DNA of 64,000 nt from Alphaproteobacteria bacterium (GCA_030065235.1 JASJDC010000011.1:186001-250000); one strand, 5' to 3'; shown: positions 47,043-56,907, counted from the stretch's first letter. The notes: generated by a model not told the origin, from the letters alone. A program made the numbers and translations.

Positions 47043-48293
47043 TTATTGAGCGCCTTCGACCGCGGCGACGAGTTCCTCGACCGCCGTGGCCGAGTCATAT
47101 TCGCCATTAAAGTGCGCGGTGACGACGTCATAGACGGCGTTCTTCACGCCGGCCGGCGCCGCATGACCATGCGCCATCGAGCCGAACAGACTGCCCGACG
47201 CGGAAGCCGCCGCCAGATCCTTCATGCCTTGCTTGCCGCAGGCGTCGAAGTCCGTGTCCGGCACATCGGTGCGGGCCGGAACCGAACCTTTGACCACGTT
47301 GAAAGCCGACTGGAAAGTCGGCGACATCACCGAGCTCGCCATCTCAACCTGAGACGCTTGCTGGTCGTCAGCGACGCCGAACATAGCGAACTGGTCAGAG
47401 TTGAAAGTGACCGCGCCTTGCGTGCCCGGGAAGCGGAAACACAGGAAGTCTTGGCCCGGGACCTGACCGGCTTTCAGGAATTCGCCCTTCGCCCAGTCGC
47501 CCATGAACTGCACGCCGGCTTGACCTTCGATGACCATGGCCGAGGCGAGGTTCCAGTCACGACCGGAGAAGTTGTCATCGACATAGCTCCGCAGCTTCGC
47601 CATCCGGTCGAAGGCTGTCTTCATCTGCTCGCCGCCCAGCGCCGCCGGGTCGAGATCGACCATGGCCGCTTTGTAGAATTCGGGACCGCCGACGCCCATA
47701 ACAACGGAGTCGAAGATCGTGGCGTCCTGCCAGGCCTGACCGCCATGCGCGACGGCGGTGTAACCGGCGGCTTGGATCTTATCCAAGGCGGCGATCAATT
47801 CGTCCCAATTCGTAGGCTGCGCGATGCCCAACTCGTCGAAGATTTTCTTGTTGGCCCAGACCCAGTTCGTGGAATGAACGTTGACGGGCGCCGAGATCCA
47901 GTTCCCGTCATGCTTGGCGAAACGCTGCAGCGCAGCCGGGACGACGTCGTCCCAGCCTTCTTTCGCCGCCAGATCGTTCAGGTTGGCGAGCGCGCCCTCG
48001 GCGGCCCAATCCTGAATGTCGAAACCGAGCATCTGCACCGCGGTCGGCGCGTTGCCAGCCGTAACGCGGGCGCGCAGAACGGTCATCGCCTGCTCGCCGC
48101 CGCCGCCGGCCACCGGCATGTCGGTCCAGCCGATGCCTTTGCCCGCCAGATCGTCTTTCAGCACGTTAAGCGCGGCGGCTTCACCGCCCGATGTCCACCA
48201 ATGCAGGACTTCGACGTCGTCCGCCAGCGCCGCCCCGGACATCATCGCGAGGCCAGCGACGGACCCCATCAAGGTTTTGGAAATTCGTGACAT
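47043..48293 (-). CDS. Sugar ABC transporter binding protein, GtsA-like (glucose-type)
   Basis: 416 aa periplasmic binding protein. The signal peptide ends ALA at residue 24. The mature protein begins with [16 protein letters not shown] and contains VAGGGG...[49 protein letters not shown] and MAHGHA, a set I recognise from GtsA glucose-binding proteins of Pseudomonas. Glucose or a related hexose is therefore the likeliest substrate; this is inference from resemblance. GGGAGG 6-7 bases before the ATG. Divergent from the LacI regulator. Confidence 0.9.
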   Translation of the reverse strand: MSRISKTLMGSVAGLAMMSGAALADDVEVLHWWTSGGEAAALNVLKDDLAGKGIGWTDMPVAGGGGEQAMTVLRARVTAGNAPTAVQMLGFDIQDWAAEGALANLNDLAAKEGWDDVVPAALQRFAKHDGNWISAPVNVHSTNWVWANKKIFDELGIAQPTNWDELIAALDKIQAAGYTAVAHGGQAWQDATIFDSVVMGVGGPEFYKAAMVDLDPAALGGEQMKTAFDRMAKLRSYVDDNFSGRDWNLASAMVIEGQAGVQFMGDWAKGEFLKAGQVPGQDFLCFRFPGTQGAVTFNSDQFAMFGVADDQQASQVEMASSVMSPTFQSAFNVVKGSVPARTDVPDTDFDACGKQGMKDLAAASASGSLFGSMAHGHAAPAGVKNAVYDVVTAHFNGEYDSATAVEELVAAVEGAQ

Positions 48294-48404
48294 TGGATAC
48301 CTCCCAGTCAGCCGATTTTGAACATGTCGAATTAGAGATTGCGAAAGGCGCTCGACCCGGCTCCCTCAGAGACGCGCCTTCACACCTGGCTCCCAAACGC
48401 GGCT

Positions 48405-48422
48405 ATCTGTAACGTTACAGAT
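48405..48422. promoter_or_regulatory. LacI-type operator O1, 18-bp perfect palindrome
   Basis: ATCTGTAACGTTACAGAT with a CG centre, typical of LacI-family operators. On the minus strand it covers the -10 region of a candidate promoter whose TTGACC -35 is at 48429-48434 (17-base spacer), so binding would block the sugar-transport operon. Confidence 0.8.
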
Positions 48423-48536
48423 TTGACAGGTCAACCCCCGGCTGAAAATTATAAGCCCCAAAGAAAAGTGTTGTTTTTCATAAATTTAAGACCACAAATT
48501 TTTCATAGGAACAATTTGGATGATTTTCTTTGCAAA

Positions 48537-48550
48537 CTGTAACGTTACAG
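48537..48550. promoter_or_regulatory. LacI-type operator O2
   Basis: CTGTAACGTTACAG, identical to the 14-bp core of O1, 130 bases centre to centre. It lies upstream of the lacI-type gene, between TTGCAA (48530-48535) and the gene start, suggesting autoregulation. The 370-base gap (48294-48663) between the divergent genes is otherwise an AT-rich stretch (48440-48535) with no ORF. Confidence 0.8.
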
Positions 48551-48663
48551 GTAATGTCCCGGCGCGAGATGATTTTATACTGCGCCTCTGGGTCGGAACG
48601 CCGGTTTGAATGGCCCGGTCCTCGCCAGGATCCGGCGGCGCGACGGGGATGCGGAAGCGGACA

Positions 48664-49758
48664 ATGGCCGTCACCACCAAGCAATTGCGGCAAGCGACCA
48701 ACGCGCCTGAAAGCGATCAGGGCGGTCTCGAGTCGGCGGTGGCGCGCTTTCTCGAGTCGCATCGGAAACCGACGCTGAAATCGATCGCGGAAATCACCGG
48801 GCTTGGTGTCACGACCGTGTCGCGCGCGTTGAAGGACGCGCCGGAACTCGCCGTTGAAACCAAGCATCGGGTGCGCGAGATCGCCGACCGGATCGGCTAC
48901 CGCCCGGACCGCGCAGGCGTCCGTTTGCGCACCGGCAAGACCAATGTCGTCAGCCTGATCCTAAACCCGCACGCCGAGGTGACCGGCTATGACTCGTCGG
49001 TGATTCAAGGCGTCACCGAGGCCTTGCAGGATACGCCGTTGCATCTTGTCGTGACCCCGCATTTTCTCAGCGCCGACGTGATGGCGCCGGTTCGGTATAT
49101 CGTTGATACCGGCGCGGCTGACGGCCTGATCATGTCGCGCACGACCCCGATGGATCCGCGCGTGCGCTATCTGCTTGAGCAAGATTTCCCCTTTGTCACG
49201 CATGGGCGCACCGAACTGGCCACACCGCATCCCTACTATGATTTCGACAATGAGGCGTTCGCGCGCCTGGGCGCTGAGCGGCTGGTCGAACGTGGACGCC
49301 GGCGGCTCGCGGTTGTCGGGCCATCGGAAGCCCTCACCTTTCATCACCACATTGTGCGGGGTTTTCGCGACGGCGCGGCTGGAACCGAGGCTTCGGCGTC
49401 CACCCTGAAAGGCGTCGATCTAGACACGCCGCCGACAATTGTGCGCCAGACCATCCGCAATCTGGCCTTGGCGGGGAACGCGCCAGACGGCCTGCTCTGC
49501 GGCGGTGAAATCTCTGCGCTGGCCGCCATCGCCGGCTATGAGGAGGCCGGGTTGGCGGTGGGCGAAGACGTCGACGTGATCGCGAAACAAACTTCGGACT
49601 TGTTCGATCACTCCTTGCCAAAGATCGATACAATCCTCGAAGATCTGACTGAGACCGGCCTACGCCTCGGCAAACTCCTGCTGCGCCGGTTGCAGGGCGA
49701 ACCGGCGAAGGCGCTTCGAATCGTGCAAGCGCCCTATCTGCGCCGCCGAATCAACTAA
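48664..49758 (+). CDS. LacI-family transcriptional regulator
   Basis: 364 aa. The helix-turn-helix TLKSIAEITGLGVTTVSRAL lies at about residues 37-56, preceded by an unusual 35-residue N-terminal extension; LacI proteins usually begin right at the HTH. The hinge and periplasmic-binding-like effector domain follow (about 95-364, with GADGLI-like DTGAADGLIMS). Divergent from the sugar ABC operon, with two identical palindromes between, so it most likely represses that operon and itself, released by the sugar. ATG 48664 is favoured by GGAAG upstream; 48649 and 48610 are also in frame. Confidence 0.9.
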   Translation: MAVTTKQLRQATNAPESDQGGLESAVARFLESHRKPTLKSIAEITGLGVTTVSRALKDAPELAVETKHRVREIADRIGYRPDRAGVRLRTGKTNVVSLILNPHAEVTGYDSSVIQGVTEALQDTPLHLVVTPHFLSADVMAPVRYIVDTGAADGLIMSRTTPMDPRVRYLLEQDFPFVTHGRTELATPHPYYDFDNEAFARLGAERLVERGRRRLAVVGPSEALTFHHHIVRGFRDGAAGTEASASTLKGVDLDTPPTIVRQTIRNLALAGNAPDGLLCGGEISALAAIAGYEEAGLAVGEDVDVIAKQTSDLFDHSLPKIDTILEDLTETGLRLGKLLLRRLQGEPAKALRIVQAPYLRRRIN

Positions 49759-49806
49759 CACGGCGCCAACCAATAACCGGCCTTAAAGGCCGAAAGGGAG
49801 GAAAGA

Positions 49807-51039
49807 ATGCAGCAAGAAATCGTTGAGCAAATCGCCGCCGCCAAACAGACCCTGATTCGCGGCGGCGCCGATCTCAAGGCGGCCTTCGACGCCACGCGGG
49901 ACGACATGCGGCGAGAGGCGGATGTGATCGCCGCAGCTTCCGCCAAAGGCGCGTCGGTGATCCCTGAGATCGCCTACGCCGATGTGGCCGACGGTGTCGT
50001 CACAGACGCGACGCGCGCGGAAATCCGCCGTCGCGGCGCGGCGATCATTCGCGGAGTCTTCCCCCGGGCCCAGGTCGAAGAATGGGACGACGAGATTGGC
50101 GACTATATCGCGCGCAACAACTATTTGGAGAAGATGGAGGCGAAGCGCGGCCTGGATCAGTATTTCTCGAAGCTCGATTCCGGCGCGCCTCAGATTTACG
50201 GGCTCTATTGGTCCAAACCGCAGGTCATGGCGCGTCAGGCGGAATCCATGGCGCGGACCAAAGCTTTCCTGAACCGTCTCTGGACCGTGGACGGGCCCGC
50301 CGGGCGAGAATTCGACCCGGATCACGACTACGCCTATGCGGACCGAACCCGACGCCGCCCGCCCGGGTCCAAGTCACTGGGCCTGTCGCCGCATATGGAT
50401 GCGGGCTCCTATGAGCGCTGGACGGACGCTGCATACCAAAAGATCTACCGGCCTGTTTTCGCCGGCCGCCCGGACGAATACGATCCCTGGAAAGCGGCGC
50501 ATCGCACCGAAACCGTGGAATATCCGTCGCCGGCGGTCTGTTCGATGTTTCGGACCTTCCAGGGCTGGACCGCCCTGACCGCTCAGGGCCCGTCCGACGG
50601 CACCTTGCGGATCGTGCCGGTCGCGGCGGGCATCGGCTATATGCTGCTGCGCGCGCTGCAGGACGATGTCGCGCCGGACGATCTTTGCGGCGCCGAGCCT
50701 GGCCGCGCGTTGAGCGCCGATCGGACCTGGCATCCGGACCTTCTGGACAGCCTGATCTCGATTCCGTTGGTCGAGCCCGGCGACACGGTTTGGTGGCACC
50801 CGGACATCATCCATTCGGTCGAGGATGAACACAATGGCGCGAACTACGCCAATGTCATTTATATCGGCGCCTCGCCGGTCTGCGAGAAGAACCGCGCCTA
50901 CGCCCTGAAGCAGAAAGAAACCTTCCTGGAAGGCCGCAGCGCGCCGGACTTCGCCGCGGAAGATTATGAGGTGGATTTTGTCGGACGCGCGACGGTCGAC
51001 GATCTGACCGATCTCGGAAAGGCGCAAATGGGTTTCTGA
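49807..51039 (+). CDS. DUF1479 (YbiU-like) putative Fe(II)/2-oxoglutarate oxygenase
   Basis: 410 aa member of the DUF1479 family, predicted to have a 2-oxoglutarate-dependent dioxygenase fold. A HxD pair in SPHMDAG and a later histidine in HPDIIHSVED could form the iron-binding facial triad. GGGAGG just before ATG 49807 gives a strong ribosome site. It lies 48 bases after the lacI gene, with a small CGGCCT/AGGCCG hairpin (49778-49792) between, so it may be in the same transcript. Substrate unknown. Confidence 0.85.
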   Translation: MQQEIVEQIAAAKQTLIRGGADLKAAFDATRDDMRREADVIAAASAKGASVIPEIAYADVADGVVTDATRAEIRRRGAAIIRGVFPRAQVEEWDDEIGDYIARNNYLEKMEAKRGLDQYFSKLDSGAPQIYGLYWSKPQVMARQAESMARTKAFLNRLWTVDGPAGREFDPDHDYAYADRTRRRPPGSKSLGLSPHMDAGSYERWTDAAYQKIYRPVFAGRPDEYDPWKAAHRTETVEYPSPAVCSMFRTFQGWTALTAQGPSDGTLRIVPVAAGIGYMLLRALQDDVAPDDLCGAEPGRALSADRTWHPDLLDSLISIPLVEPGDTVWWHPDIIHSVEDEHNGANYANVIYIGASPVCEKNRAYALKQKETFLEGRSAPDFAAEDYEVDFVGRATVDDLTDLGKAQMGF

Positions 51040-51091
51040 TCCCGCACGCGGCGTCTCCAGGGCCCGATTGTAATCTGGACGGAAGCGAATA

Positions 51092-51112
51092 GTCTCAGCC
51101 GCTGACTGAGAC
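51092..51112 (+). repeat. Inverted repeat between DUF1479 and aminotransferase genes
   Basis: GTCTCAG and CTGAGAC are perfect 7-bp arms around a 7-base loop. CTTTT follows 8 bases later, so it could be a weak terminator or an operator; undecided. Confidence 0.5.
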
Positions 51113-51142
51113 GGCCTGACCCTTTTGCTTCTGGAGCGCCGC

Positions 51143-52318
51143 GTGACCAAAGATTTCGATTTCGACGAGCCGATCGACCGGCGCGGCACCCACTCGTCCA
51201 AATGGGACGCCTTTAGCGGCCGTCTCGGCGCCTATCCGGAAGACACGATCCCGATGTGGGTCGCGGACATGGATTTCCGAGCGGCGCCGGCGGTGAATGA
51301 GGCGCTGCGCTGGGCGGCGGATCACGGGGTCCATGGCTATTTCGGCGATTTTGGCGATTTCCACCGCGCTTTCCTGGATTTCATGGAACGGCGTCATCGC
51401 TGGCGCGGGCAAGAGGAATGGCTGATCACGACCCATGGTCTGGTCAACGCCATCGGCCTCTGCGTCCAGGCCTTTTCCGAGCCCGGAGACGGCGTCGCCA
51501 TCTTCGCACCGGTCTATCACATGTTCGCCAACACAATCCGCGCGAACGACCGCCGGGCCGTCGAAAGCCCGATGAAAAATGTCCAGGGCCGATACGAGAT
51601 GGATCTGGAAGATCTGAGCGCCCGAATCGACGACCGCACGAAGATGGTGATGCTCTGCTCGCCACAGAACCCGGGCGGGCGTGTTTGGACGGAAGAGGAA
51701 CTGCTGGCTGTCATCGAGTTTTGCGAAGAGCGCGATCTGATCCTGATCTCCGATGAAATTCACCAAGACCTCGTCTATCCAGGCGCGAAACATCGGGTGA
51801 CGATGAATGTCAAACCCAGCGCGGCGGACCGAATCGTGACGCTGCTGGCGCCGACCAAGACATTCAACATCGCTGGCGGCCTGACCGGCGTCGTCGCCAT
51901 CCCGAACGAAGAACTGCGCGCGCGTTTCGAGAAACGGAAAGCCGCGTCGGGCGCTCTAGCCCCGAACCGGCTCGGCCTTCTGGTCTCCACCGCCGCCTAC
52001 GCAGAAGGCGATGCTTGGCTCGACGCGCTGGTCCCCTACCTACAAGCCAGCCGCGACAGGCTGGACGCCGTCGTCGCCGAAATACCGGGCCTACGCTCGA
52101 TGCATCTCGAGGCCACCTATCTGGCTTGGATTGATTTCTCCGAGACAGGCCTAAGTTTCGAGGAGATCGACGAGCGGCTGCGCACGCACGCGCGGATCGC
52201 CGTTAATCCGGGTCCCAGTTTCGGCCCTGGAGGCGAGACTTTCATGCGCTTCAACTTCGCCTGCCGCCGCGCGATCCTCGACACGGCTTTGGAGCGCCTG
52301 GCGGCGACCTTCGGCTAG
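51143..52318 (+). CDS. MalY/PatB-family PLP aminotransferase or cystathionine beta-lyase
   Basis: 391 aa fold-type I PLP enzyme. It begins with FDFDEPIDRRGTHSSKWD, the MalY/PatB opening, followed by PMWVADMDF, CSPQNPGGRVW (PLP contacts) and APTKTFNIAG with the PLP lysine. MalY/PatB proteins cleave C-S bonds of cystathionine-like substrates. GTG 51143 is chosen because GGAG lies 6 bases upstream; in-frame TTG 51125 has none. A second step of a pathway with DUF1479 is possible but not shown. Confidence 0.88.
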   Translation: MTKDFDFDEPIDRRGTHSSKWDAFSGRLGAYPEDTIPMWVADMDFRAAPAVNEALRWAADHGVHGYFGDFGDFHRAFLDFMERRHRWRGQEEWLITTHGLVNAIGLCVQAFSEPGDGVAIFAPVYHMFANTIRANDRRAVESPMKNVQGRYEMDLEDLSARIDDRTKMVMLCSPQNPGGRVWTEEELLAVIEFCEERDLILISDEIHQDLVYPGAKHRVTMNVKPSAADRIVTLLAPTKTFNIAGGLTGVVAIPNEELRARFEKRKAASGALAPNRLGLLVSTAAYAEGDAWLDALVPYLQASRDRLDAVVAEIPGLRSMHLEATYLAWIDFSETGLSFEEIDERLRTHARIAVNPGPSFGPGGETFMRFNFACRRAILDTALERLAATFG

Positions 52319-52422
52319 CGCTTGGCCCGATCCTTGGCCGGTCCGCAGGTCTTGGCGCGGTCGGCGGAATCGCGCACTGTGCCTGGCGGTCGCGCGCCCT
52401 TGCTGCGACCCTGGAACGCACG

Positions 52423-53895
52423 ATGGCCAAAGCGAAATCGATCTATGTCTGCCAGAGCTGCGGCGCTGTACATGCGCGCTGGTCAGGGCAATGCGACGCT
52501 TGCGGCGAATGGAATACAATCGTCGAGGAGGAGGCGGATCGGCCGCCTGTCGGCGGCAAGGCGTCCACAGCGCGTACAGGATCCGGCCGACGCGCCGGGC
52601 GGATCGATTTCGTGCCCTTGGCGGGCGCGCCTGCGCATGCGCCGAGGCTGGTCAGCGGCAAGAGTGAGTTTGATCGGGTTTTGGGCGGCGGGCTGGTGGA
52701 CGGATCGGCGACGCTGATCGGCGGCGATCCCGGGATCGGCAAATCGACCCTGCTGCTGCAGATCGTCGCGGCCCTCTCTCGCTCGGCGTCCTGCGCCTAT
52801 GTCTCCGGCGAGGAAGCGGTTGATCAGGTCCGCATGCGGGCCGACCGATTGGGGGTCGCCGATGCGCCGGTGCAGCTCGCCGCCGCCACCAACGTCAGCG
52901 ATATCGCCGCCGCTATGGACAAGCCGGACGGGCCGCGCGTCGTCGTCGTCGATTCGATCCAGACCATGTATCTCGACGCGCTCGATTCGGCGCCCGGCTC
53001 GGTCGGTCAGGTGCGGGCTTCCGCCCAGGAACTGATCCGAATCGCCAAGCGGCGCGGCGTCGCGCTGCTGATTGTCGGCCATGTCACCAAGGAAGGCGCC
53101 ATCGCCGGGCCGCGCGTCTTGGAGCATATGGTCGACACGGTGCTGTATTTCGAAGGCGAGCGCGGCCACCCGTTCCGCATCCTGCGCGGCGTCAAGAACC
53201 GTTTCGGCCCAACCGACGAAATCGGCGTTTTCGACATGACCGAAGAGGGTCTGATGGAGGTCGCCAATCCGTCCGAACTGTTCCTGTCGAACCGTCAGGA
53301 CGGCGTGGCCGGCGCGACGGTCTTCGCGGGCGTCGAAGGCACGCGGCCAATGCTGGTGGAGATTCAGGCGCTGGTGGCGCCCTCTTCGCTCGGCACGCCC
53401 CGTCGCGCTGTCGTCGGTTGGGATAATGCGCGCTTGTCGATGGTGCTGGCGGTGCTGGAAAGCCGCGCCGGGTTCAAGCTTGGCGGATCGGATGTCTATC
53501 TGAATGTCGCCGGCGGCCTGCGGATCAGCGAACCGGCCGCAGATCTCGCCGTGGCCGCCGCCTTGGTCTCATCGCTGACCGGTTCGCCGGCTCCCGCCGA
53601 CATGGTCTGTTTCGGCGAGATCGGCTTGAGCGGCGAGGTCCGCCCTGTCAGCCAGACCGACAATCGGCTGAAAGAGGCCGCAAAACTCGGTTTCACCCAG
53701 GCGTTGACGCCGGTTCGGAGACGGGTAAAGCGCAGTGGCGCAGAAAAGGACGCCGCCGGCGGGCGCACCGCGCATCCAGCGCTGCGACCTGTTGAATTGA
53801 CGGATTTGGGCGGGCTGCACGATCTGTTTCTCAGCGCCCCTGACGGCGGCGCCGGACGGGGCCCCGACCAAATGATGTGCGTCGCGGAGATATAG
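52423..53895 (+). CDS. radA: DNA repair protein RadA (Sms)
   Basis: RecA-like helicase that processes recombination intermediates. 490 aa. The N-terminal zinc finger has C10, C13, C24 and C27. Walker A GGDPGIGKST is at residues 100-109, the RadA-specific KNRFG motif lies near 265, and the C-terminal Lon-protease-like domain starts around 320. cvpA follows after 6 bases and purF is next, a frequent alphaproteobacterial order. Confidence 0.95.
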   Translation: MAKAKSIYVCQSCGAVHARWSGQCDACGEWNTIVEEEADRPPVGGKASTARTGSGRRAGRIDFVPLAGAPAHAPRLVSGKSEFDRVLGGGLVDGSATLIGGDPGIGKSTLLLQIVAALSRSASCAYVSGEEAVDQVRMRADRLGVADAPVQLAAATNVSDIAAAMDKPDGPRVVVVDSIQTMYLDALDSAPGSVGQVRASAQELIRIAKRRGVALLIVGHVTKEGAIAGPRVLEHMVDTVLYFEGERGHPFRILRGVKNRFGPTDEIGVFDMTEEGLMEVANPSELFLSNRQDGVAGATVFAGVEGTRPMLVEIQALVAPSSLGTPRRAVVGWDNARLSMVLAVLESRAGFKLGGSDVYLNVAGGLRISEPAADLAVAAALVSSLTGSPAPADMVCFGEIGLSGEVRPVSQTDNRLKEAAKLGFTQALTPVRRRVKRSGAEKDAAGGRTAHPALRPVELTDLGGLHDLFLSAPDGGAGRGPDQMMCVAEI

Positions 53896-53901
53896 CGCCC
53901 G

Positions 53902-54597
53902 ATGGACCTTCAAAATCTTCCGATCAGTCCCGTCGATCTCGCCGTCCTAGCGATCCTGGCGATATCCGGACTGTTGGCCTATTTCCGCGGCTTCATGAAG
54001 GAGGTCCTATCGATCTTCTCCTGGGTTGGCGCGTTCGCGGCCACGGCCTACGGATACCACTACGCCCTGCCCTATATGGCGAAACTCGTCCCAACCGAGC
54101 CGTTTTTGACCATCGCCTCGGCGGCGGCGGTTTTTGTCGCCACGCTGATCGGATTGAGCATTTTGGCGAGTCTGGCCTCTGGCTCGATCCAGGAAAGCGG
54201 AGCCGGGCCAGTGGACAAGGCCTTGGGTTTCGTCTTCGGTCTAGCGCGCGGCGCTTTGGTTGTCAGCCTGCTCTATATTGGGGTCACCTGGGTCTGGGAA
54301 GAATCGGAACTGCCGCCGCTTCTGGCAGAGGCGAAGTCGCTGCCAGCCGCCAAATTGGGCGCGGATTTCCTGATCGACCTGGCCCCTGAGAGTATCCGCG
54401 AAAAAGCGCGCGGCGCAAACGAGGACGCACGGCGTACTGTCCAACAGGTCGAACAGGCCAATCGGATTTTCGACCGTCTGAACAACCCTAGTCCCAGCCG
54501 GGAGGCGGACGCCGACGGCGCGTCGGGCGACGGCGAATCCGCCTATGATGCGGGAGACCGACAGCAATTGGACAGCTTGATTAAACAGGCGGAATAG
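53902..54597 (+). CDS. cvpA: CvpA family membrane protein
   Basis: 231 aa inner-membrane protein with four predicted helices (about 12-30, 38-55, 68-92, 108-130) and a polar cytoplasmic tail. Segment LLAYFRGFMKEVLSIFSWVGA (first residues typical of CvpA) and the location just before purF match the family. E. coli CvpA is needed for colicin V production and envelope stress tolerance; its molecular role is unsettled. Confidence 0.9.
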   Translation: MDLQNLPISPVDLAVLAILAISGLLAYFRGFMKEVLSIFSWVGAFAATAYGYHYALPYMAKLVPTEPFLTIASAAAVFVATLIGLSILASLASGSIQESGAGPVDKALGFVFGLARGALVVSLLYIGVTWVWEESELPPLLAEAKSLPAAKLGADFLIDLAPESIREKARGANEDARRTVQQVEQANRIFDRLNNPSPSREADADGASGDGESAYDAGDRQQLDSLIKQAE

Positions 54598-54681
54598 GCC
54601 ACTTCCCTGTCGCGGCCGCACCGAAGTCCAGCGGCCCGGACGATCGAACCGTTAAAGCCCGGCAACGCCAGGAGGCCGACC

Positions 54682-56142
54682 TTGCGGACGACGAACCCTT
54701 TCGACGATGACAAGCTGCGCGAGGAATGCGCGATCTTCGGCGTCTACGGATCGGAGGACGCCGCCGCGCACGCCGCCCTAGGGCTTCATGCGCTGCAGCA
54801 TCGCGGGCAGGAAGGCACCGGCATCGTCACCTATGACGAGGCGGGGGATCAATTCCACGCCCATCGCGACAACGGTCATGTTGGAGACGTTTTCGGCGAC
54901 CCGGCGATCATGAAAACGCTGGTCGGCGGCAGCGCGATCGGCCACAACCGCTACAGCACCACGGGCGACACAATGCGTCGCAATGTCCAGCCGCTGTTCG
55001 CCGATTTCGAATTTGGCGGCTTGGCGTTGGCCCATAACGGCAATCTGACCAACGCCCTGACCCTGCGAGACGAATTGGTCCGCGCCGGCTCGATCTTTCA
55101 CTCGACCACCGACACAGAAGTCATCGTGCATCTGATGGCGACCAGCCAAGGCAGCGTCGTCAAACGGCTGGTCCAGACGCTTCGCCGGGTTGAGGGCGCC
55201 TATTCGCTGGTCCTTCTGACGCGCAAGAAACTAATCGGGGTCCGCGACCCGATGGGCGTGCGACCGCTGGTCCTGGGCCGGATTCGCGACGCCTATGTGC
55301 TGGCCTCGGAAACGGCGGGGCTCGATATCCTTGGCGCGGATTATGTGCGCGACGTCGAACCGGGCGAGATGATCGTGATCAGCGCGGACGGGCTGGAGAC
55401 GCTTTTCCCGTTCGAAAAGCGGCCGTCGCGCTTCTGCGTCTTCGAGTACATCTATTTCTCGCGCCCCGACAGCATCTTCGACGGCCGTTCGGTCTATGAC
55501 GCGCGTCGCCAAATCGGCGCGGAACTGGCGCGCGAGGCGCCGGTCGAAGTCGACGTGATCGTGCCGATACCGGACAGCGGCGTGCCGAGCGCGGTCGGCT
55601 ACGCGGCGGCGGCGGGCGTCCCGTTCGAATTCGGGATCATCCGGAACCACTATGTCGGACGCACCTTCATCGAACCAACTGATGAGATCCGGCATCTCGG
55701 CGTGAAGTTGAAACACAACGCCAACCGGGCGCATCTGGAAGGCAAACGCGTGGTGCTGGTCGACGATTCAATCGTGCGCGGCACAACCTCGCGTAAGATC
55801 GTCGAGATGGTGCGCGCCGCCGGCGCGACCGAGGTGCATTTGCGGATCGCCAGCCCGCCGACCACGCATTCCTGCTTCTATGGGGTCGACACGCCGGAAC
55901 GCGGGAAACTGCTCGCCGCCCAAAATACTATCGCTGAAATGGCGGCGCTGATCGGCTGCGACAGCCTGGCCTTTATCAGCATGGACGGCCTATACCGCGC
56001 CATGGGCGCGGATAGCCGCAACCCGCAGGCCCCGCATTTCTGCGACGCCTGTTTCTCCGGCGAATACCCGATTGCGCTTACCGACCGTGACGCAGCCGGA
56101 CGTCCGCAACGACAATTGTCGCTGCTTCGCGACGCCGGCTGA
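54682..56142 (+). CDS. purF: Amidophosphoribosyltransferase PurF
   Basis: First committed enzyme of purine synthesis, converting PRPP and Gln to phosphoribosylamine. 486 aa. The start is TTG 54682 with a near-perfect AGGAGG 6 bases upstream; no ATG fits the family N-terminus. A short propeptide ends before the catalytic C16 in EECAIFGVYG, typical of Ntn glutaminases. The PRPP-binding motif VVLVDDSIVRGTTS and the C-terminal CDACFSGEYP, with possible iron-sulfur cysteines, are present. The stop overlaps the SDR start. Confidence 0.96.
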   Translation: MRTTNPFDDDKLREECAIFGVYGSEDAAAHAALGLHALQHRGQEGTGIVTYDEAGDQFHAHRDNGHVGDVFGDPAIMKTLVGGSAIGHNRYSTTGDTMRRNVQPLFADFEFGGLALAHNGNLTNALTLRDELVRAGSIFHSTTDTEVIVHLMATSQGSVVKRLVQTLRRVEGAYSLVLLTRKKLIGVRDPMGVRPLVLGRIRDAYVLASETAGLDILGADYVRDVEPGEMIVISADGLETLFPFEKRPSRFCVFEYIYFSRPDSIFDGRSVYDARRQIGAELAREAPVEVDVIVPIPDSGVPSAVGYAAAAGVPFEFGIIRNHYVGRTFIEPTDEIRHLGVKLKHNANRAHLEGKRVVLVDDSIVRGTTSRKIVEMVRAAGATEVHLRIASPPTTHSCFYGVDTPERGKLLAAQNTIAEMAALIGCDSLAFISMDGLYRAMGADSRNPQAPHFCDACFSGEYPIALTDRDAAGRPQRQLSLLRDAG

Positions 56143-56882
56143 TGAGCGATCCCGCCAGCCAACCGGGCCCGGACCAGACGCTGGCCGGCCGCATCGCCCT
56201 CGTGACCGGCGCCAGCCGCGGCATCGGCGCGGCCGCCGCCCAGGAACTCGCGCGGCGCGGCGCGCATGTCATTCTAACCGCCCGCACGGTCGGCGGCTTG
56301 GAAGAGGCGGATGACGCGATCAAGGCGGCGGGCGGGACGGCGACGCTGGCGCCGCTCGATTTGTTGAAATTCGATCAGATCGACGTGCTGGGCGCCTCGA
56401 TCTTCGACCGGTTCAAGAAGCTCGACATCCTGATCGGCGCCGCCGGGATGCTGGGCGCGCTGTCGCCGATCGCCCACGCGGAGCCGAAAGACTGGCGCCG
56501 TGTGTTCGACCTGAATGTGCACGCCAATCAGCGGCTGTTGCGCAGTTTCGACCCGCTGCTGAAACAAAGCGACGCCGGCCGTGCTGTTTTCATCACTTCA
56601 GGCGTCGCCAGCGGAGACCGCCCGTTCATGGCGGCCTATGGCGCGTCCAAGGCTGCGCTCGACGCGATGGTCAAGATGTACGCGGCGGAAACGGCGACCA
56701 CGGCGGTGCGCGCCAACCTATTCAGCCCCGGCCCGGTCGCCACCCGACTTCGCGAGACGGCCTATCCGGGCGAGGACCCGTCGCGCCTGCCCACGCCAGC
56801 GGATGTCGCGCCGGAACTCATCGATCTGGCGGCGCCGAACTGCATGCTGCACGGTCAGATCGTTCGCTATAGCGCGGCCTAA
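56142..56882 (+). CDS. Short-chain dehydrogenase/reductase
   Basis: 246 aa classical SDR. Cofactor motif TGASRGIG near residues 23-30, the central GAAGMLGALSPI stretch in place of NNAG, and the active site with serine in ITSGVAS and YGASK (Tyr-x-x-x-Lys). Its ATG overlaps the purF stop by one base, so it is co-translated with purF; SDR genes in this position are common in alphaproteobacteria. Substrate unknown. Confidence 0.9.
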   Translation: MSDPASQPGPDQTLAGRIALVTGASRGIGAAAAQELARRGAHVILTARTVGGLEEADDAIKAAGGTATLAPLDLLKFDQIDVLGASIFDRFKKLDILIGAAGMLGALSPIAHAEPKDWRRVFDLNVHANQRLLRSFDPLLKQSDAGRAVFITSGVASGDRPFMAAYGASKAALDAMVKMYAAETATTAVRANLFSPGPVATRLRETAYPGEDPSRLPTPADVAPELIDLAAPNCMLHGQIVRYSAA

Positions 56883-56907
56883 TTGGCCGCTGCGCGTTCA
56901 GACCGGC

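Noticed and set aside
47046-48290. 414-codon plus-strand ORF opposite the sugar-binding protein gene
   Set aside because: The minus-strand frame has a signal peptide and GtsA-like motifs; the plus-strand product is His/Arg/Asp-rich with no recognisable fold.
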